From the NCBI RefSeq assembly GCF_025566885.1, contig NZ_JAOQJQ010000001.1, positions 868,001 through 932,000 of the forward strand: a stretch of DNA of 64,000 nt. The letters run 5' to 3'. This DNA is from Brotonthovivens ammoniilytica. GTDB lineage: Bacteria > Bacillota > Clostridia > Lachnospirales > Lachnospiraceae. Positions 16,062 to 26,900 of the stretch are shown here, one piece after another. The first letter of the stretch is position 1; each line of letters begins with the position of its first letter. The notes beneath the pieces were generated by a model. The model did not search any database, had not been told where the DNA came from, and saw only the letters and a program-made list of their open reading frames with translations. Made by a program: the position numbers and the translations under genes.

Positions 16062-17831
16062 ATGGGAAAAATAATCGGAATTGATCTCGGAACTACAAAC
16101 AGCTGTGTTGCCGTTATGGAAGGCGGACAGCCAGCAGTCATCGTCAATGCGGAAGGAACCCGGACTACCCCTTCTGTGGTAGCTTTTACTAAAAACGGAG
16201 AACGCCTTGTGGGGGATACCGCCAAACGCCAGGCCGTTACCAACGCTTCCCGCACAATATCCTCCATTAAAAGAGAAATGGGAAAAAATACCCATGTTAC
16301 CATTGACCGCCAGAAATACACCCCTCAGGAAATTTCCTCCATGATTCTGCAGAAACTGAAAAAAGATGCGGAAGATTATCTTGGACAGCCTGTAACCGAT
16401 GCGGTAATCACGGTTCCGGCCTATTTCGATGACGCACAGCGAAAGGCTACCAAAGACGCCGGCCGGATTGCCGGCCTTCATGTACAGCGGATTATTAACG
16501 AGCCTACTGCCGCCGCTTTGGCTTACGGCCTTGATAATGCCCAGCCCCAAAAGATTCTTGTATATGATCTAGGCGGCGGAACCTTTGATGTATCTGTCAT
16601 TGAAATCAGTGAGGGAATGATTGAAGTACTTGCAACTGCCGGAAATAACCGGCTCGGGGGCGATGATTATGATAAACGGCTCAGTGAATATCTCGTTTCC
16701 GAATTTCAGCGGGAGCATGGCATTAACCTATCAAAAGATATGACTGCCATGACCCGTATTACGGAAGAAGCGGAAAAGGCAAAAATTGCTCTGTCTTCCG
16801 CCACAACTGTAAATATCAACCTCCCTTATCTTTCCACTACCCGCTCCGGTCCTGTTCATATGGATTTGAACCTGACCCGAGCCAAATTTGAAGAACTCAC
16901 CAACGATCTGACAGAAAGCACCGCCGGCCCGGTGCAAACCGCCCTGGCAGACGCGGGTATCACCGCTTCCCAGCTTGGCAGGGTGCTACTGGTTGGCGGT
17001 TCCACAAGGATTCCCGCCGTCCAGGAAAAAGTCCGTATGCTCCTTGGACAGGAACCGGGAAAAAGCCTGAATCCGGATGAATGTGTGGCTCTGGGCGCTG
17101 CCATTCAGGGAGGGAAACTTGCCGGGGACAGCAATCTTAATGAGATTCTTTTAATGGATGTCACTCCGCTGACACTGTCCATTGAAACCGTGGGGGGTAT
17201 TTCCACTCCTCTGATCAAACGGAACACTACCATACCCACCCGTTACAGCCAGGTATTTACAACTGCCCAAAACTACCAGACCTCTGTTAATGTTAAGGTT
17301 CTGCAGGGAGAACGGCAGTTTGCCAGAGACAACAAACTCCTGGGAAAATTTGTTTTAAGAGGCATCCGCAGAGCTATGGCCGGCGTTCCGCAGATCGAAG
17401 TTACCTTTGATATTGATGCCAACGGCATTGTTAATGTATCTGCCAAAGATTTAAGCAGCGGAAAGGAACAGAGTATTACTATTACAAGCAGTACCAGCAT
17501 GTCCGACGCCGAAGTAGACCAGGCGGTGAGAGACGCCGCCGCTTATGAAGCCTCCGACAGCCAGCGCAAAGCTTCTTTTGATCTTTTTACAGAAGCAGAA
17601 CAACTGATTCGAAAGGCAGAAAATGCAGTGGCTAAAACCGGAAAACGTCTGGACCGGCCTACAAAGTCCATGATCCGCTCCGACATTGCAGAGCTTCGGA
17701 AATCAATGAGAAAAGTAAAGCCCGCCGATATGTCTCCCAGCCAGGAAGAGGCTGTTAAAAATGCAAAATTCAAGCTGGAAGGATCAGCAGAATATGCTTT
17801 CCGTCTCTTAGATGAAACAGAAACGAAATAG
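16062..17831 (+). CDS. Stand-alone DnaK (Hsp70) paralogue
   Basis: A 589-residue Hsp70 with an intact ATPase: GIDLGTTNS (6-14), the EPTAAALAYG helix, DLGGGTFDVS (about 169), GGSTRIPAVQ (about 312). The linker and substrate-binding domain start at LMDVTPLTLSIETVGG, and a helical lid ends at residue 589 without the acidic tail seen in housekeeping DnaK (610-640 residues). No grpE, dnaJ or hrcA gene is adjacent and there is no CIRCE operator upstream, so this is probably a second Hsp70 rather than the main heat-shock chaperone. It is monocistronic. Confidence 0.9.
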   Translation: MGKIIGIDLGTTNSCVAVMEGGQPAVIVNAEGTRTTPSVVAFTKNGERLVGDTAKRQAVTNASRTISSIKREMGKNTHVTIDRQKYTPQEISSMILQKLKKDAEDYLGQPVTDAVITVPAYFDDAQRKATKDAGRIAGLHVQRIINEPTAAALAYGLDNAQPQKILVYDLGGGTFDVSVIEISEGMIEVLATAGNNRLGGDDYDKRLSEYLVSEFQREHGINLSKDMTAMTRITEEAEKAKIALSSATTVNINLPYLSTTRSGPVHMDLNLTRAKFEELTNDLTESTAGPVQTALADAGITASQLGRVLLVGGSTRIPAVQEKVRMLLGQEPGKSLNPDECVALGAAIQGGKLAGDSNLNEILLMDVTPLTLSIETVGGISTPLIKRNTTIPTRYSQVFTTAQNYQTSVNVKVLQGERQFARDNKLLGKFVLRGIRRAMAGVPQIEVTFDIDANGIVNVSAKDLSSGKEQSITITSSTSMSDAEVDQAVRDAAAYEASDSQRKASFDLFTEAEQLIRKAENAVAKTGKRLDRPTKSMIRSDIAELRKSMRKVKPADMSPSQEEAVKNAKFKLEGSAEYAFRLLDETETK

Positions 17832-17839
17832 AGAAACCA

Positions 17840-17886
17840 AAAACTGCCGTATGGATTCAAAACGATTCCTTACGACAGTTTTTTTA
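17840..17886 (+). terminator. Rho-independent terminator of the dnaK-like gene
   Basis: AAAACTGCCGTA (17840-17851) pairs with TACGACAGTTTT (17871-17882) with one mismatch, followed by a T run. It starts nine bases after the stop codon. Confidence 0.75.
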
Positions 17887-17925
17887 TTGCTTTACATTTT
17901 CAATTGTATGTCTGATTTTTATCTG

Positions 17926-18687
17926 CTACAGGCAGGTATATCCTCCGTCGATGACAAAATCCTGTCCGGTTGTGAGACTGGCAGAGGGGCCTGCCAGATA
18001 GATAATCATACCTGTTAATTCCTCTGTATGTCCCCAGCGGTGCATGGGAATCATGGGCATCCAGGCATCTTCCATTTCTTTTGGTACGTCTCCCATAGGG
18101 GTTTTAATATAGCCCGGGCTGATACTGTTGACACGGATTCCGTATTTTACCCACTCCACAGCCATACTTTTTGTCATATGAATGACACCGGCTTTGGAAG
18201 CATTGTAGGAGGTCTGTTCCTGAGGGAGATTAACAATTTTTCCGGAAATAGACCCGACATTAATAATACTGCCCGGTATTCCAAGAGCAATCATCTTTCT
18301 GGCGGCGGCGCATGCTGCAATATAAACGCCGGTAAGATTGGTATCCATAATGGCTTTAAACTCCTCTGCATCTGCTTCCAGTGCAGATTTATGCTGGCAG
18401 ATTCCCGCATTATTAAACAGAATATGCACTCCGCCAAAATGATTTACTACCTGCTCAAAAGCTTCCTCTACAGCCTTTTCGTCCCGTACATCTGCGATCA
18501 GGCTGATGGCTTTACCGCCATTTTCCTGTATTATTTTTACAGTTTCCTCTGCACCGGATCTGGAAAAAATCGCCACTTTAGCCCCTGCCTTTGCAAGATC
18601 TATGGCTGCCTGCTGGCCGATTCCGCTTCCTCCTCCGGTAACCACTGCTGTTTTTCCACTTAGTCCAAACTTTTCTTCCAAAAACAT
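17926..18687 (-). CDS. Short-chain dehydrogenase/reductase (polyol/ketose type)
   Basis: A 253-residue SDR with TGGGSGIG cofactor loop (17-24), NNAG, an active-site Ser in INVGSISG and YNASK. The stretch SMAVEWVKYGIRVNSISPGYIKTPM is usual for classical SDRs acting on polyols or sugar-derived ketones (arabinitol, sorbitol or xylulose reductases), but the substrate cannot be assigned. The long upstream reading is rejected because AGGAGG lies eight bases ahead of the ATG at 18687. It follows the GNAT gene after 22 bases. Confidence 0.82.
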   Translation of the reverse strand: MFLEEKFGLSGKTAVVTGGGSGIGQQAAIDLAKAGAKVAIFSRSGAEETVKIIQENGGKAISLIADVRDEKAVEEAFEQVVNHFGGVHILFNNAGICQHKSALEADAEEFKAIMDTNLTGVYIAACAAARKMIALGIPGSIINVGSISGKIVNLPQEQTSYNASKAGVIHMTKSMAVEWVKYGIRVNSISPGYIKTPMGDVPKEMEDAWMPMIPMHRWGHTEELTGMIIYLAGPSASLTTGQDFVIDGGYTCL

Positions 18688-18709
18688 ACGAAAACCCTCC
18701 TTGGCATTT

Positions 18710-19210
18710 CTACAAGTCACCTTCATAACAGTACCATCTGTGTCCTAAAGCATCCGCCTGACCTGCATATCTGAAATTTAATTTCTGATATGCTCTCAGA
18801 GCCGCTGTATTTCCGGGACTTACCAGCAGATGAACACCGTCATATCCCCGGATACGCAGTACATCCATCACTTCCCGAAACAGTCTCTTGGCAAGCCCTC
18901 TGTTCTGATATTCCATTTTAACGGCCAGCCGTGCAATTTCCCCCGATCGTTTGTTCCTGGATTTCCAGGTCCAGTTATCCAGACGGTCCACCGCATCATC
19001 TTCATCCACAGAGATGGCTCCCACAATCATACCTTCCTCATTTTTCAGACAGAACACCGCATCCCTTTTCACATCATCTTCATAAATTGTTTCATTTGGA
19101 TAATCCACAGACCAGGTACAGCCTTCCTGGTCCATGGAATCTCTGTAAATTTTCATTATTTCTGCTTTATCCGAAAGCAAAGCAGGAACAAATGTAAACT
19201 GTTCTTCCAT
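18710..19210 (-). CDS. GNAT-family N-acetyltransferase
   Basis: A 166-residue acetyltransferase. The acetyl-CoA signature is EIARLAVKMEYQNRGLAKRL (about residues 90-110; Q/RxxGxG/A form), followed by GVHLLVSPGNTAALRAYQKL and the terminal NFRY strand. The substrate is unknown. AAAGGA lies eight bases before the ATG. First gene of a two-gene unit with the SDR. Confidence 0.85.
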   Translation of the reverse strand: MEEQFTFVPALLSDKAEIMKIYRDSMDQEGCTWSVDYPNETIYEDDVKRDAVFCLKNEEGMIVGAISVDEDDAVDRLDNWTWKSRNKRSGEIARLAVKMEYQNRGLAKRLFREVMDVLRIRGYDGVHLLVSPGNTAALRAYQKLNFRYAGQADALGHRWYCYEGDL

Positions 19211-19263
19211 TGATTGTTTCCTTTATTACATCCTTACCCTTTTAAGACAAACAGGCCGTATAT

Positions 19264-22200
19264 TTACCGTATCCGTCTTCTGCTGTATACTCCCGCCAGG
19301 CAGGTAATTGCTGCCAGTGACAGAAGAAGAGAAATCACCGCACTATTTTCCGCCATTCCTGTTTTCGGAGCTATTGTCTGGTCAGCACCCGGATAAACAG
19401 CTTTAGCTCCTTCTACTGTAATGACAGCTGTGTCTTTTGCCGTGCCGGCTTTAGCCGTAATCACTGCACTGCCTCCGGACAGCGCTGTTACCACACCGTT
19501 TTCATCTACATTTGCAATCTCAGGATGATCACTGGACCACACAATGGTTTCATCAAATGCAGTTTCCGGTTCTGTTCCTGCGGTAAGCTTAGCAGACTCT
19601 CCCGGTTTTAATGTAACTTTATCAGGTGACACGGAAAGCTTCTCTACACCCTGTGCCGTAATGGTTACTGTACAGCTGGCTTTTACAGTCATATCTGCAT
19701 CACTGGAAGCCGTAATTGTCACGGTTCCCGGTTTTAAGGCAGTAATCACCGGTACGCGCTCACCGTCAAAACTGTAAGTATGATCAAGAGAAATACTGTC
19801 AACATCCCCGCTGACACTCCAGTTGATTCTTGCGCTGGATGGGCTGTCAGCTCCAAGAAGATCTGCTGTGAGACTTACCTGCTGCCGGGGCTCATCTTTT
19901 GTCAACAATACAGATTTTTCACTGGCATCCAGACTTAATCCGGAAGGATAATCTACCAGATAACCGCCGTTTCGTGCCATAGTATTTTCTACACATGCAA
20001 TTGCCGCAAAGGTCCAGCAGGAGCCAAGATTTCCCTGATTGCGAATGGGTGTCAGGGTACCGGTATCTCTTAAGTCGAACTGTTTTGGCAGATCAATCGC
20101 CGGAGCTTTTGTACCCCCTGCACTTTCAATAGACGCCCCGATGCCTCCGAATACAGATGCCTGCTCAACACCGGTCAGTACAACATTCTTTGTATTTTCA
20201 AAAATCTCATCTGCCTTTTCCTCTTTGCTGTCAGCTGCTTTGGTTTCTTCCTTTGGCTCATCTGCAGGAGAAGTTTCAGACGTATAGGTATCAGAATAAA
20301 CATCGCAGGTATAGGCGCGGATATTCGCAAACATTCCCTGGCTTCCTACATCTATTTTCTCTCCCTCATCCATCATAAACGACTGGTTTTCGGCGGGCTG
20401 TACGCTTTCTAAAAATCCGGAGATGTTGCAGCTGACCCCAATAGACACCTCTGCGTCCGGATTCTTTTTCTCTGCTTCCAGGCGGACCATCACTTCAAAT
20501 TCTCCTCCTGCAGGTATGGTAACAGCCTGAGTTAAACGCTCGGTATAAAATCCCGCATACTTTTTGACGCCTTCCGCTACTTTTTTGCTTTTTCCGTTCT
20601 GGACAATACTGATCTCATATCTGGTATCTGTACTGCCGCTTACAAAAGATACAGCCTTTAATAATTCCGGAGACTCCTTGGTATTCCTGAATACTTCTGA
20701 AGCTGTCAGCGACTCATCCATATATACAAAACTAAGCGTCCCGAAAGGATCATTCATATACTGGTGATTGTAATTATCGGGCATTTCATCTGCCAGATAA
20801 ATCGCCGGGTTATTGGCCATAATAAAAGCATCTTCATAGGAAAGATAGCAATATCCCTGATCTCCAACCTCCTCTCCCCAGGAATTTTTTATAATAAAAG
20901 CTCCGTCTTTAGATGGTTTTGGAATTTCCACATTTTCATATCCATTGGACTCAGCCGCCGCCTGATCTCCCGTAAAGTTATCTCTGCTGTAGGAATCATC
21001 CCACCCCACAACCGTTACAATATGGCCGACGTCTTTTCCCGGGAGCACATAATCATAATCCATTTTATCTACGTAAAAGTTCAGCGCCTCCGGATCCCGA
21101 TAAGCCCGGCCTACCAGCATATAAATATCCGCTGCTCCGTAACTGTACACAGCACTCTTTAAATTCTCAATATAATTTTTCCGGGTGTCATTGGGCAGAT
21201 ACAGTGCATTCTGAACATGAACCTGTGCACGGTCCGAAAGATTTTTATAAGAGTAATCCCCGTCTTCTGCATCCGTATACGGATCTGCAGACTCCTCTGC
21301 CGGGCCTGCCCAGTTAGAAAAATATGTCATGGACATCAGATAATGCCCGCCGCCGTTTATTCCTAAATCCCAGGCATATCCGCTTCCTGTTTCCAGATTT
21401 TTATCCCCCATGGCTGTGAGCATATTCATTTCAGAATAATCCAGTTTCGAAACAGCATCCGGCTCCATTTCTTTTGTCATGGTAAGCTGATACGTTTTCG
21501 TTTCAGAAAAGCTGCCGTCTTTTCCTGCTATTTTTACAAAATACTTTCCGCTGTTTACAGAAATTGTAAGATTCTGATCCTTATTTTCCAATACAGAATT
21601 TCCAATCTCATCCCCCTGTTCATTATATAAAGAAAGTGTATAAGACAAATCCTTTGGCACTGCCAGCGTCAGATTTAATTCGGCACTGTTTTCCAGTGTA
21701 AAAGCATATACATCCTCATCCTCCGGGTAATGAATGGTTCCTTCATATTTCCCTGGAAAACTTACAGATGCCGCCTCCTCCAAAGAATTATTCGGTTCAT
21801 AACGGTCCCCTTTTCCGGTACCCGTCTCATAGACAAAGGTACGGATACTTCCCGGAATCACATCCTCTGCCCCCGGAATCACTGCAATTGCTTTTATAGT
21901 TGTCGGTTCAACAATAACAATAGGATCTTTATAAACTGTCCCATGTTCCCCTAAGGGGTCACTGCCGTCGGTAGTATAATGTATCTCTGCTTCCGGCCAT
22001 TCGCAGGATAAGGATACCCTTATCCCCGGTTCTACAGCTCCGGCAGGAATATCTGTCTTTACAGCTCCGGTCTTTGCCCGATACTCCCAGGTGCTTATCT
22101 CAGAGCAGCTGCCATCTTTTCCCATTGTGCATGCTTTTAAAACAAGAGAACCTGTCACAGCAATGGGCTCACGGTATTTGATACCGTCTTTTGAAGGATC

Positions 22201-23724
22201 GCTGCCATCGATAGTATAATAGATTTCAGCATTTTGATCTGAGGTTTTAAGACTTACCGTATCATTATAAAGCAGTATTCCGCTGTCGGTGTCAGTATAA
22301 ACCCCTTCCAGTCTGTCAGAAGAAATCCCTGCAAACTGCATATGGGAACCGAAATCTACAGGTGTCACAGCTTCCTTTGATCTGTTGATACAAAAACTTG
22401 CGGCTCCGCCTCCAGGAATGGCCTCCATGGGATATTCCAGTGCCTCAATGGCATCCACTTCCACTCCATCAACATTCGAAGGATTCTCTTTATTTCCGCT
22501 GAGGCTGTACAGGCCGGATTCATCTCTCAGATACAGCGCGGCGTTATAATTAGTCACAAGCTCTTCAAAATTTTGAACTTCTTTCCCTTCGCCCAGATAT
22601 CCGATCTGCTCTAACGCAGCCTCCAGATCCTCCCTGTAACCGGTGCCGTTTACATTTAAGATCGTTTTATAAATTTCATCTCCGCCGCCGGCCAGATCTT
22701 TTGTCTGATAAGCCAGATATCTGCCAAACAGATACCAGCTTCCGTAAGGAACACCAGATTCCTCACCATCCGGCACATACCAGTCTTCATAAATAAACGG
22801 ATAGGTATAGCCATACTCCCTGGCTTTAGCGGTAAATGCTCCCACTTCATAAACATTTTCCGTGCTGGCAAACCCGGCAATTTCAATGGCACACTGTGAA
22901 AACATCTCATTCATCCAGCTGTCACCATATCCGAAGGTCTGTGAAAAATTAATCAGATGCTGCAGCTCATGAGCCAGTGTGGACATTGTAACCTCCATTG
23001 GGTTATTCCCAGCCATATGGAGCATATCCATAACATTCCCGGTAGCGAATTCTGTCTCCTCTTTTGTATACAAATCAGCAGAATAGAAAAAACCGGCATA
23101 TGGCATCTCATAAAATACAAAAGCCGTCTTTCCGTCGCCGTCTACATCCATACCGCTCCAGTCGCCAAAGGCTTTCTCCAGAGGATCGTGGATTTTCTCA
23201 TCTATGGTATCTGCATATGCCTTCGCCTGCTCATCTGTAAGCACTTCCGGATGAGCCGCATCTCTCCAGATGGTGCAGGTATCGCCAACGGCTGCCACCT
23301 CAACCTCAAACCATCCGGCTCCGCTGGCATTATAATCTGAGTAGATTTCTTTTTTATCTCCCACCTGGTACGTACGGGATACCTGATTTTTCGCGGAACG
23401 GCCCTTGTCTGATAAAGGCGCCTTTCCTTTTATATTCTTAAGATCGGGAACACCGCAGCGGCCGCCGGCAGTCCCATTTTGTTCATCTTCCTTCTCTTTG
23501 AAAGCTTTGGCTTCCCCAAAAGAGATGCCTGTCTGCTCTGTCTGTTCTAGCTTCTCCTGGGAATCAATGGTATCATCCAGGTTTTCCGCCATAATAATAT
23601 TTCCGGAATAATCTGGCCCCTGCTTATCCACTTCAGACTTCTGTCCGGCAAAAACCGGAACCGAAATCATAGAAGCCGCCAGTATCACAGCCAGCAGAGA
23701 TTTTCCAACTCTCTTTCTTCTCAT
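19264..23724 (-). CDS. Giant wall-anchored protein with an HExxH metalloprotease and a circularly permuted papain-type (C1) protease
   Basis: About 1486 residues. A signal peptide (KSLLAVILAASMISVPVFAG) is followed by a zinc protease domain with HELQH at 252-256 (M30/hyicolysin-like), two chitobiase-C-terminal-like repeats (EIYYTIDGSDP, EIHYTTDGSDP), a pre-peptidase C-terminal domain (GDRYEPNNSLEEA) and then a C1 peptidase in abnormal order. The His (GHIVTVVGWDD, His 901) and Asn (FIIKNSWGE, Asn 947) come first, and the Cys segment (TPIRNQGNLGSCWTF, Cys 1236), normally N-terminal, lies some 300 residues later. Two bacterial Ig-like domains and APKTG, a hydrophobic stretch and RRRIR end the protein. 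The start at 23724 has AGGAGA six bases upstream. It has its own promoter after a strong terminator. Its targets are unknown. Confidence 0.85.
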   Translation of the reverse strand: MRRKRVGKSLLAVILAASMISVPVFAGQKSEVDKQGPDYSGNIIMAENLDDTIDSQEKLEQTEQTGISFGEAKAFKEKEDEQNGTAGGRCGVPDLKNIKGKAPLSDKGRSAKNQVSRTYQVGDKKEIYSDYNASGAGWFEVEVAAVGDTCTIWRDAAHPEVLTDEQAKAYADTIDEKIHDPLEKAFGDWSGMDVDGDGKTAFVFYEMPYAGFFYSADLYTKEETEFATGNVMDMLHMAGNNPMEVTMSTLAHELQHLINFSQTFGYGDSWMNEMFSQCAIEIAGFASTENVYEVGAFTAKAREYGYTYPFIYEDWYVPDGEESGVPYGSWYLFGRYLAYQTKDLAGGGDEIYKTILNVNGTGYREDLEAALEQIGYLGEGKEVQNFEELVTNYNAALYLRDESGLYSLSGNKENPSNVDGVEVDAIEALEYPMEAIPGGGAASFCINRSKEAVTPVDFGSHMQFAGISSDRLEGVYTDTDSGILLYNDTVSLKTSDQNAEIYYTIDGSDPSKDGIKYREPIAVTGSLVLKACTMGKDGSCSEISTWEYRAKTGAVKTDIPAGAVEPGIRVSLSCEWPEAEIHYTTDGSDPLGEHGTVYKDPIVIVEPTTIKAIAVIPGAEDVIPGSIRTFVYETGTGKGDRYEPNNSLEEAASVSFPGKYEGTIHYPEDEDVYAFTLENSAELNLTLAVPKDLSYTLSLYNEQGDEIGNSVLENKDQNLTISVNSGKYFVKIAGKDGSFSETKTYQLTMTKEMEPDAVSKLDYSEMNMLTAMGDKNLETGSGYAWDLGINGGGHYLMSMTYFSNWAGPAEESADPYTDAEDGDYSYKNLSDRAQVHVQNALYLPNDTRKNYIENLKSAVYSYGAADIYMLVGRAYRDPEALNFYVDKMDYDYVLPGKDVGHIVTVVGWDDSYSRDNFTGDQAAAESNGYENVEIPKPSKDGAFIIKNSWGEEVGDQGYCYLSYEDAFIMANNPAIYLADEMPDNYNHQYMNDPFGTLSFVYMDESLTASEVFRNTKESPELLKAVSFVSGSTDTRYEISIVQNGKSKKVAEGVKKYAGFYTERLTQAVTIPAGGEFEVMVRLEAEKKNPDAEVSIGVSCNISGFLESVQPAENQSFMMDEGEKIDVGSQGMFANIRAYTCDVYSDTYTSETSPADEPKEETKAADSKEEKADEIFENTKNVVLTGVEQASVFGGIGASIESAGGTKAPAIDLPKQFDLRDTGTLTPIRNQGNLGSCWTFAAIACVENTMARNGGYLVDYPSGLSLDASEKSVLLTKDEPRQQVSLTADLLGADSPSSARINWSVSGDVDSISLDHTYSFDGERVPVITALKPGTVTITASSDADMTVKASCTVTITAQGVEKLSVSPDKVTLKPGESAKLTAGTEPETAFDETIVWSSDHPEIANVDENGVVTALSGGSAVITAKAGTAKDTAVITVEGAKAVYPGADQTIAPKTGMAENSAVISLLLSLAAITCLAGVYSRRRIR

Positions 23725-23755
23725 AACTCGTCTCCTTTTTGATAAATATACGTTA

Positions 23756-23784
23756 ATCATACCATTATGCTCAGAAAAAAACAA
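23756..23784 (-). promoter_or_regulatory. Promoter of the giant protease gene
   Basis: On the minus strand TTGTTT (23779-23784), a 17-base spacer and TATGAT (23756-23761) lie some 30 bases before the ATG at 23724, just after the terminator of the upstream gene. Confidence 0.5.
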
Positions 23785-23811
23785 TGTCTGCTGTGGATGA
23801 ATGGATAATAG

Positions 23812-23863
23812 AAAAAAACGGCCTCTCAATGGTCAGATTTTTAGGTCTAACCTTTGGAGGCCG
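23812..23863 (-). terminator. Strong terminator after the CUB surface-protein gene
   Basis: The stem arms CGGCCTCtCAAtGGT (23819-23833) and ACCtTTGGAGGCCG (23850-23863) pair with small bulges and are followed on the minus strand by seven T. It separates the CUB protein from the giant protease gene, so the latter is a separate transcription unit. Confidence 0.85.
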
Positions 23864-23906
23864 GTACAGATTATATCGCTTTTCTATTTAATTTTTATCT
23901 GTTTTT

Positions 23907-26900
23907 TTATTTTACAGGTTTTCTTTTCCGGAATGCTGCCGCAGCTCCAACACCTGCTGCTGCAAATACTGCAGTCCATACGCCGGCCATAGAATTATCT
24001 CCTGTTTTCGGGGAAACAGATGACTGATTGTTAGAGCCGTTTCCGGAACCATTTACATTCTGATTTCCGGAACCATTTCCATTCTGGTTATCAGACGGAT
24101 CACTGGTACCTGGCTTCTGATTGTCAGATGGGTCATTTGTTCCTGTAGCAGGAATTGCAATTGTTTCACGGTCTAATTCCTGTTTACAGAATGTGCAGTA
24201 TGTTACATTGTCATAGGAACCATCCGTTTTTTCGGTTGCCTCTACACGGTTCTCAACTACAACATCAGATGGTGCATGTGCATAATTAATTGCTGCATCA
24301 TCTTCCATCATTCTCATTGCAAGAACCTGTCCTTTTACTGCCTTGTCTGCAGTTACCACAAAGGATGTATCTCCTTCCTTATAAACTGCAGAATAACCGT
24401 CAAATCCTTCACCGTTAACAGCTTCTGCCATTGCCTGGGCAATCGCAGCCTCATCAACAGTTGTAGAGAAATTATGTGCATGGCTGACGCCGCTGCCGAT
24501 TACAGTTTCTTCTCCATCTACAATACTTACCAGTTCAAAGAAATACATACCGCGCATATTTGCTTTGTGAGCAACAGAAACATATGTGCTTGCTGCTGTC
24601 TTATCAGTTCCTGCTACCGCATCATTGTTAAGTACGATACCAATTGGAATTCTGCTTTCCTGATTTGGTACAACAACTGTTTTACTGCTGTCATCTGCTG
24701 CAACGATATGAGTAATTCCTCCTGCAGCTTCCTGTACTGAGAGCATTCCGTTATAGATGGCTGCCCAGTCATTAGAAACCATAGTAATTACCAGCTGATT
24801 GCCGTTTTTCACTTCATAAGTAATATCACGGGCAGTATTATTTACATCGCCGCCAGCAATGGTAATCAGAAGATCTTTGCTGAGATCATCGGATGTCAGT
24901 TTGATATCTTCACTGAATGTAAGTGTTGCAATAATCGTCTGATTTAACTCTCCGTCTGCATCATCATGTTCCGCATTAGTAATATCAAAATCAGTAACGG
25001 AAACCGCCGCATCTTCTTTGATCCATTTTGCATACAAAGTAGTATCCTGATCTACTGTGCTGTCATTTGCTCTGAAATCAAATTTATTACCGGCTGTGCA
25101 TTCTTCATCTGTATACCATCCGCCGAATACATATCCTTCTTTTTCGGGTGTTTCCGGTACACTGATAGTTTCAGCTGCTGTGGAAGGTTCTGTTTTATAT
25201 TCTTCCCCGGCACCACGATAAATTACTAAAGAATTTGCCCAGTAGCTGGATTTTATGGTAGTATTTGATGTAGAGGTCATAAGGTGTGACAAAACAGTCT
25301 GATCCTCTACCTCAGATCCACCCTGAGTATCAAAAGTAACATCACATTCATCTTTGGTTAATGCGATACCGTAAACAAAACGGAACTGATTCTCGTATGC
25401 GATTAACGGATTTAAGTTCGTGTTTGCTGCAGTAGGAAGTTCGGCATCTCTAATAGCATCGCCGCTGATGAGATCTTCTTCATACTCGGTACAGATACTC
25501 GGATCAACAGTAGAGTCTTTCTCCAGACATTTCTCTGCCAGATAGCGGCGCAGGGCAATGGTGGAACCAGCATCTGCATCTCCTCCGTCGCTTACCAGAC
25601 TGTCATAGTAATCAGCAAAGTCATCATCATAGATTGTGCTGAGGAAATAACGGGTCGTATTAAACAGTTCATCATAAGTAAAGTTATTTCCGTAATGATC
25701 AGAGGTGTCTAACAGGAAGTAGTCATCATCAGATACTGTCACACCGGCCTCTTTTAATAAATCATTTAAAGACACACCATTGCCGCTGAAGGTACGGAAT
25801 CCTGTCATTCCACACTGGGAAGAGCCGTTAAGAAACTCAGACATTGCTTTCATATCATCTGATGACCACGATTTTACAACAACCTGATCAGCAGTTGTAT
25901 CCGGATTTCCATCCTGATCTTCAATAATAGAAAACGCAGGTGCTGTTCCAGTATACCAGGTGGTTTCTCCTACAGAGTCTTCATAGCCTTTCGCTTTTAC
26001 TGTTACCTCATAGATCTGAGACTGGGGATATGTTACCGTGCTCCATCTGCCTGTAACTGCAAGGGGCTCATGTCCTTCCATAACATACACAACCGGATTT
26101 TCGGCAGTACGCTCAAAGGTAAGATAATTGCCGCTGACAGAAATCTGATCTTTTGTTAAAGTGATTTCTTTTGGCCCGTTTGGATAAGCGTCTTCTGCCA
26201 CTGTGGGGCTTCCATCCTTATTTACCGGCTTTAATGTTACTGACTCAATACTAGATGCCCAGGCGCTTCCGATATTTTCAAACTGAATCCGGGCAGAGCC
26301 CTTTTCACTTGTCAGACGCAGGGAAGACTGTGCAGATTTTACCTTTGCTCCTTCCACTTTGTTGTCATCATCATAAACATGAAAATCTGCTGATAAGGTT
26401 CCTTCATATTTTCCTGTTCCGGTAATTGTCGCACTAGAATTTCCTACCTGACTGCTGTCATATGTAACTTTGTAATCGGTGTCCTGAACCAGTTCTTTTC
26501 CATTTACACGAACAACTACAGAGATTTCCTCTCCTGCTTCTACCGGTGCGATTTCATCTACAGAACCTACCCGGGCCAGATCAACCTTTTCACCGCATGC
26601 TTCAATGCTGTCAACTTTAAAGCCCCAGGCGTTTCCAGACTGATCGGAAGTAAGACGGATCTGAACCGTAGCAGTTGGTACATAGACCGTTTTTCCTGCC
26701 AGTTCTGTGCCTGTATATTTCCCGATCTCATTTCCATTGCCATCCAATACATAGATAAAATCATATCCGGATTCTACGTTTGTGTCCTTGTTAAATGTTA
26801 CATACACTCCGTTAGCCGCATTTTCTGCTGTATAGCTCCATGTCTGATCATGGTTTTTATCATAATCATGTGAGCTTTCCGGCAGAGCAGGTGCATCCTT

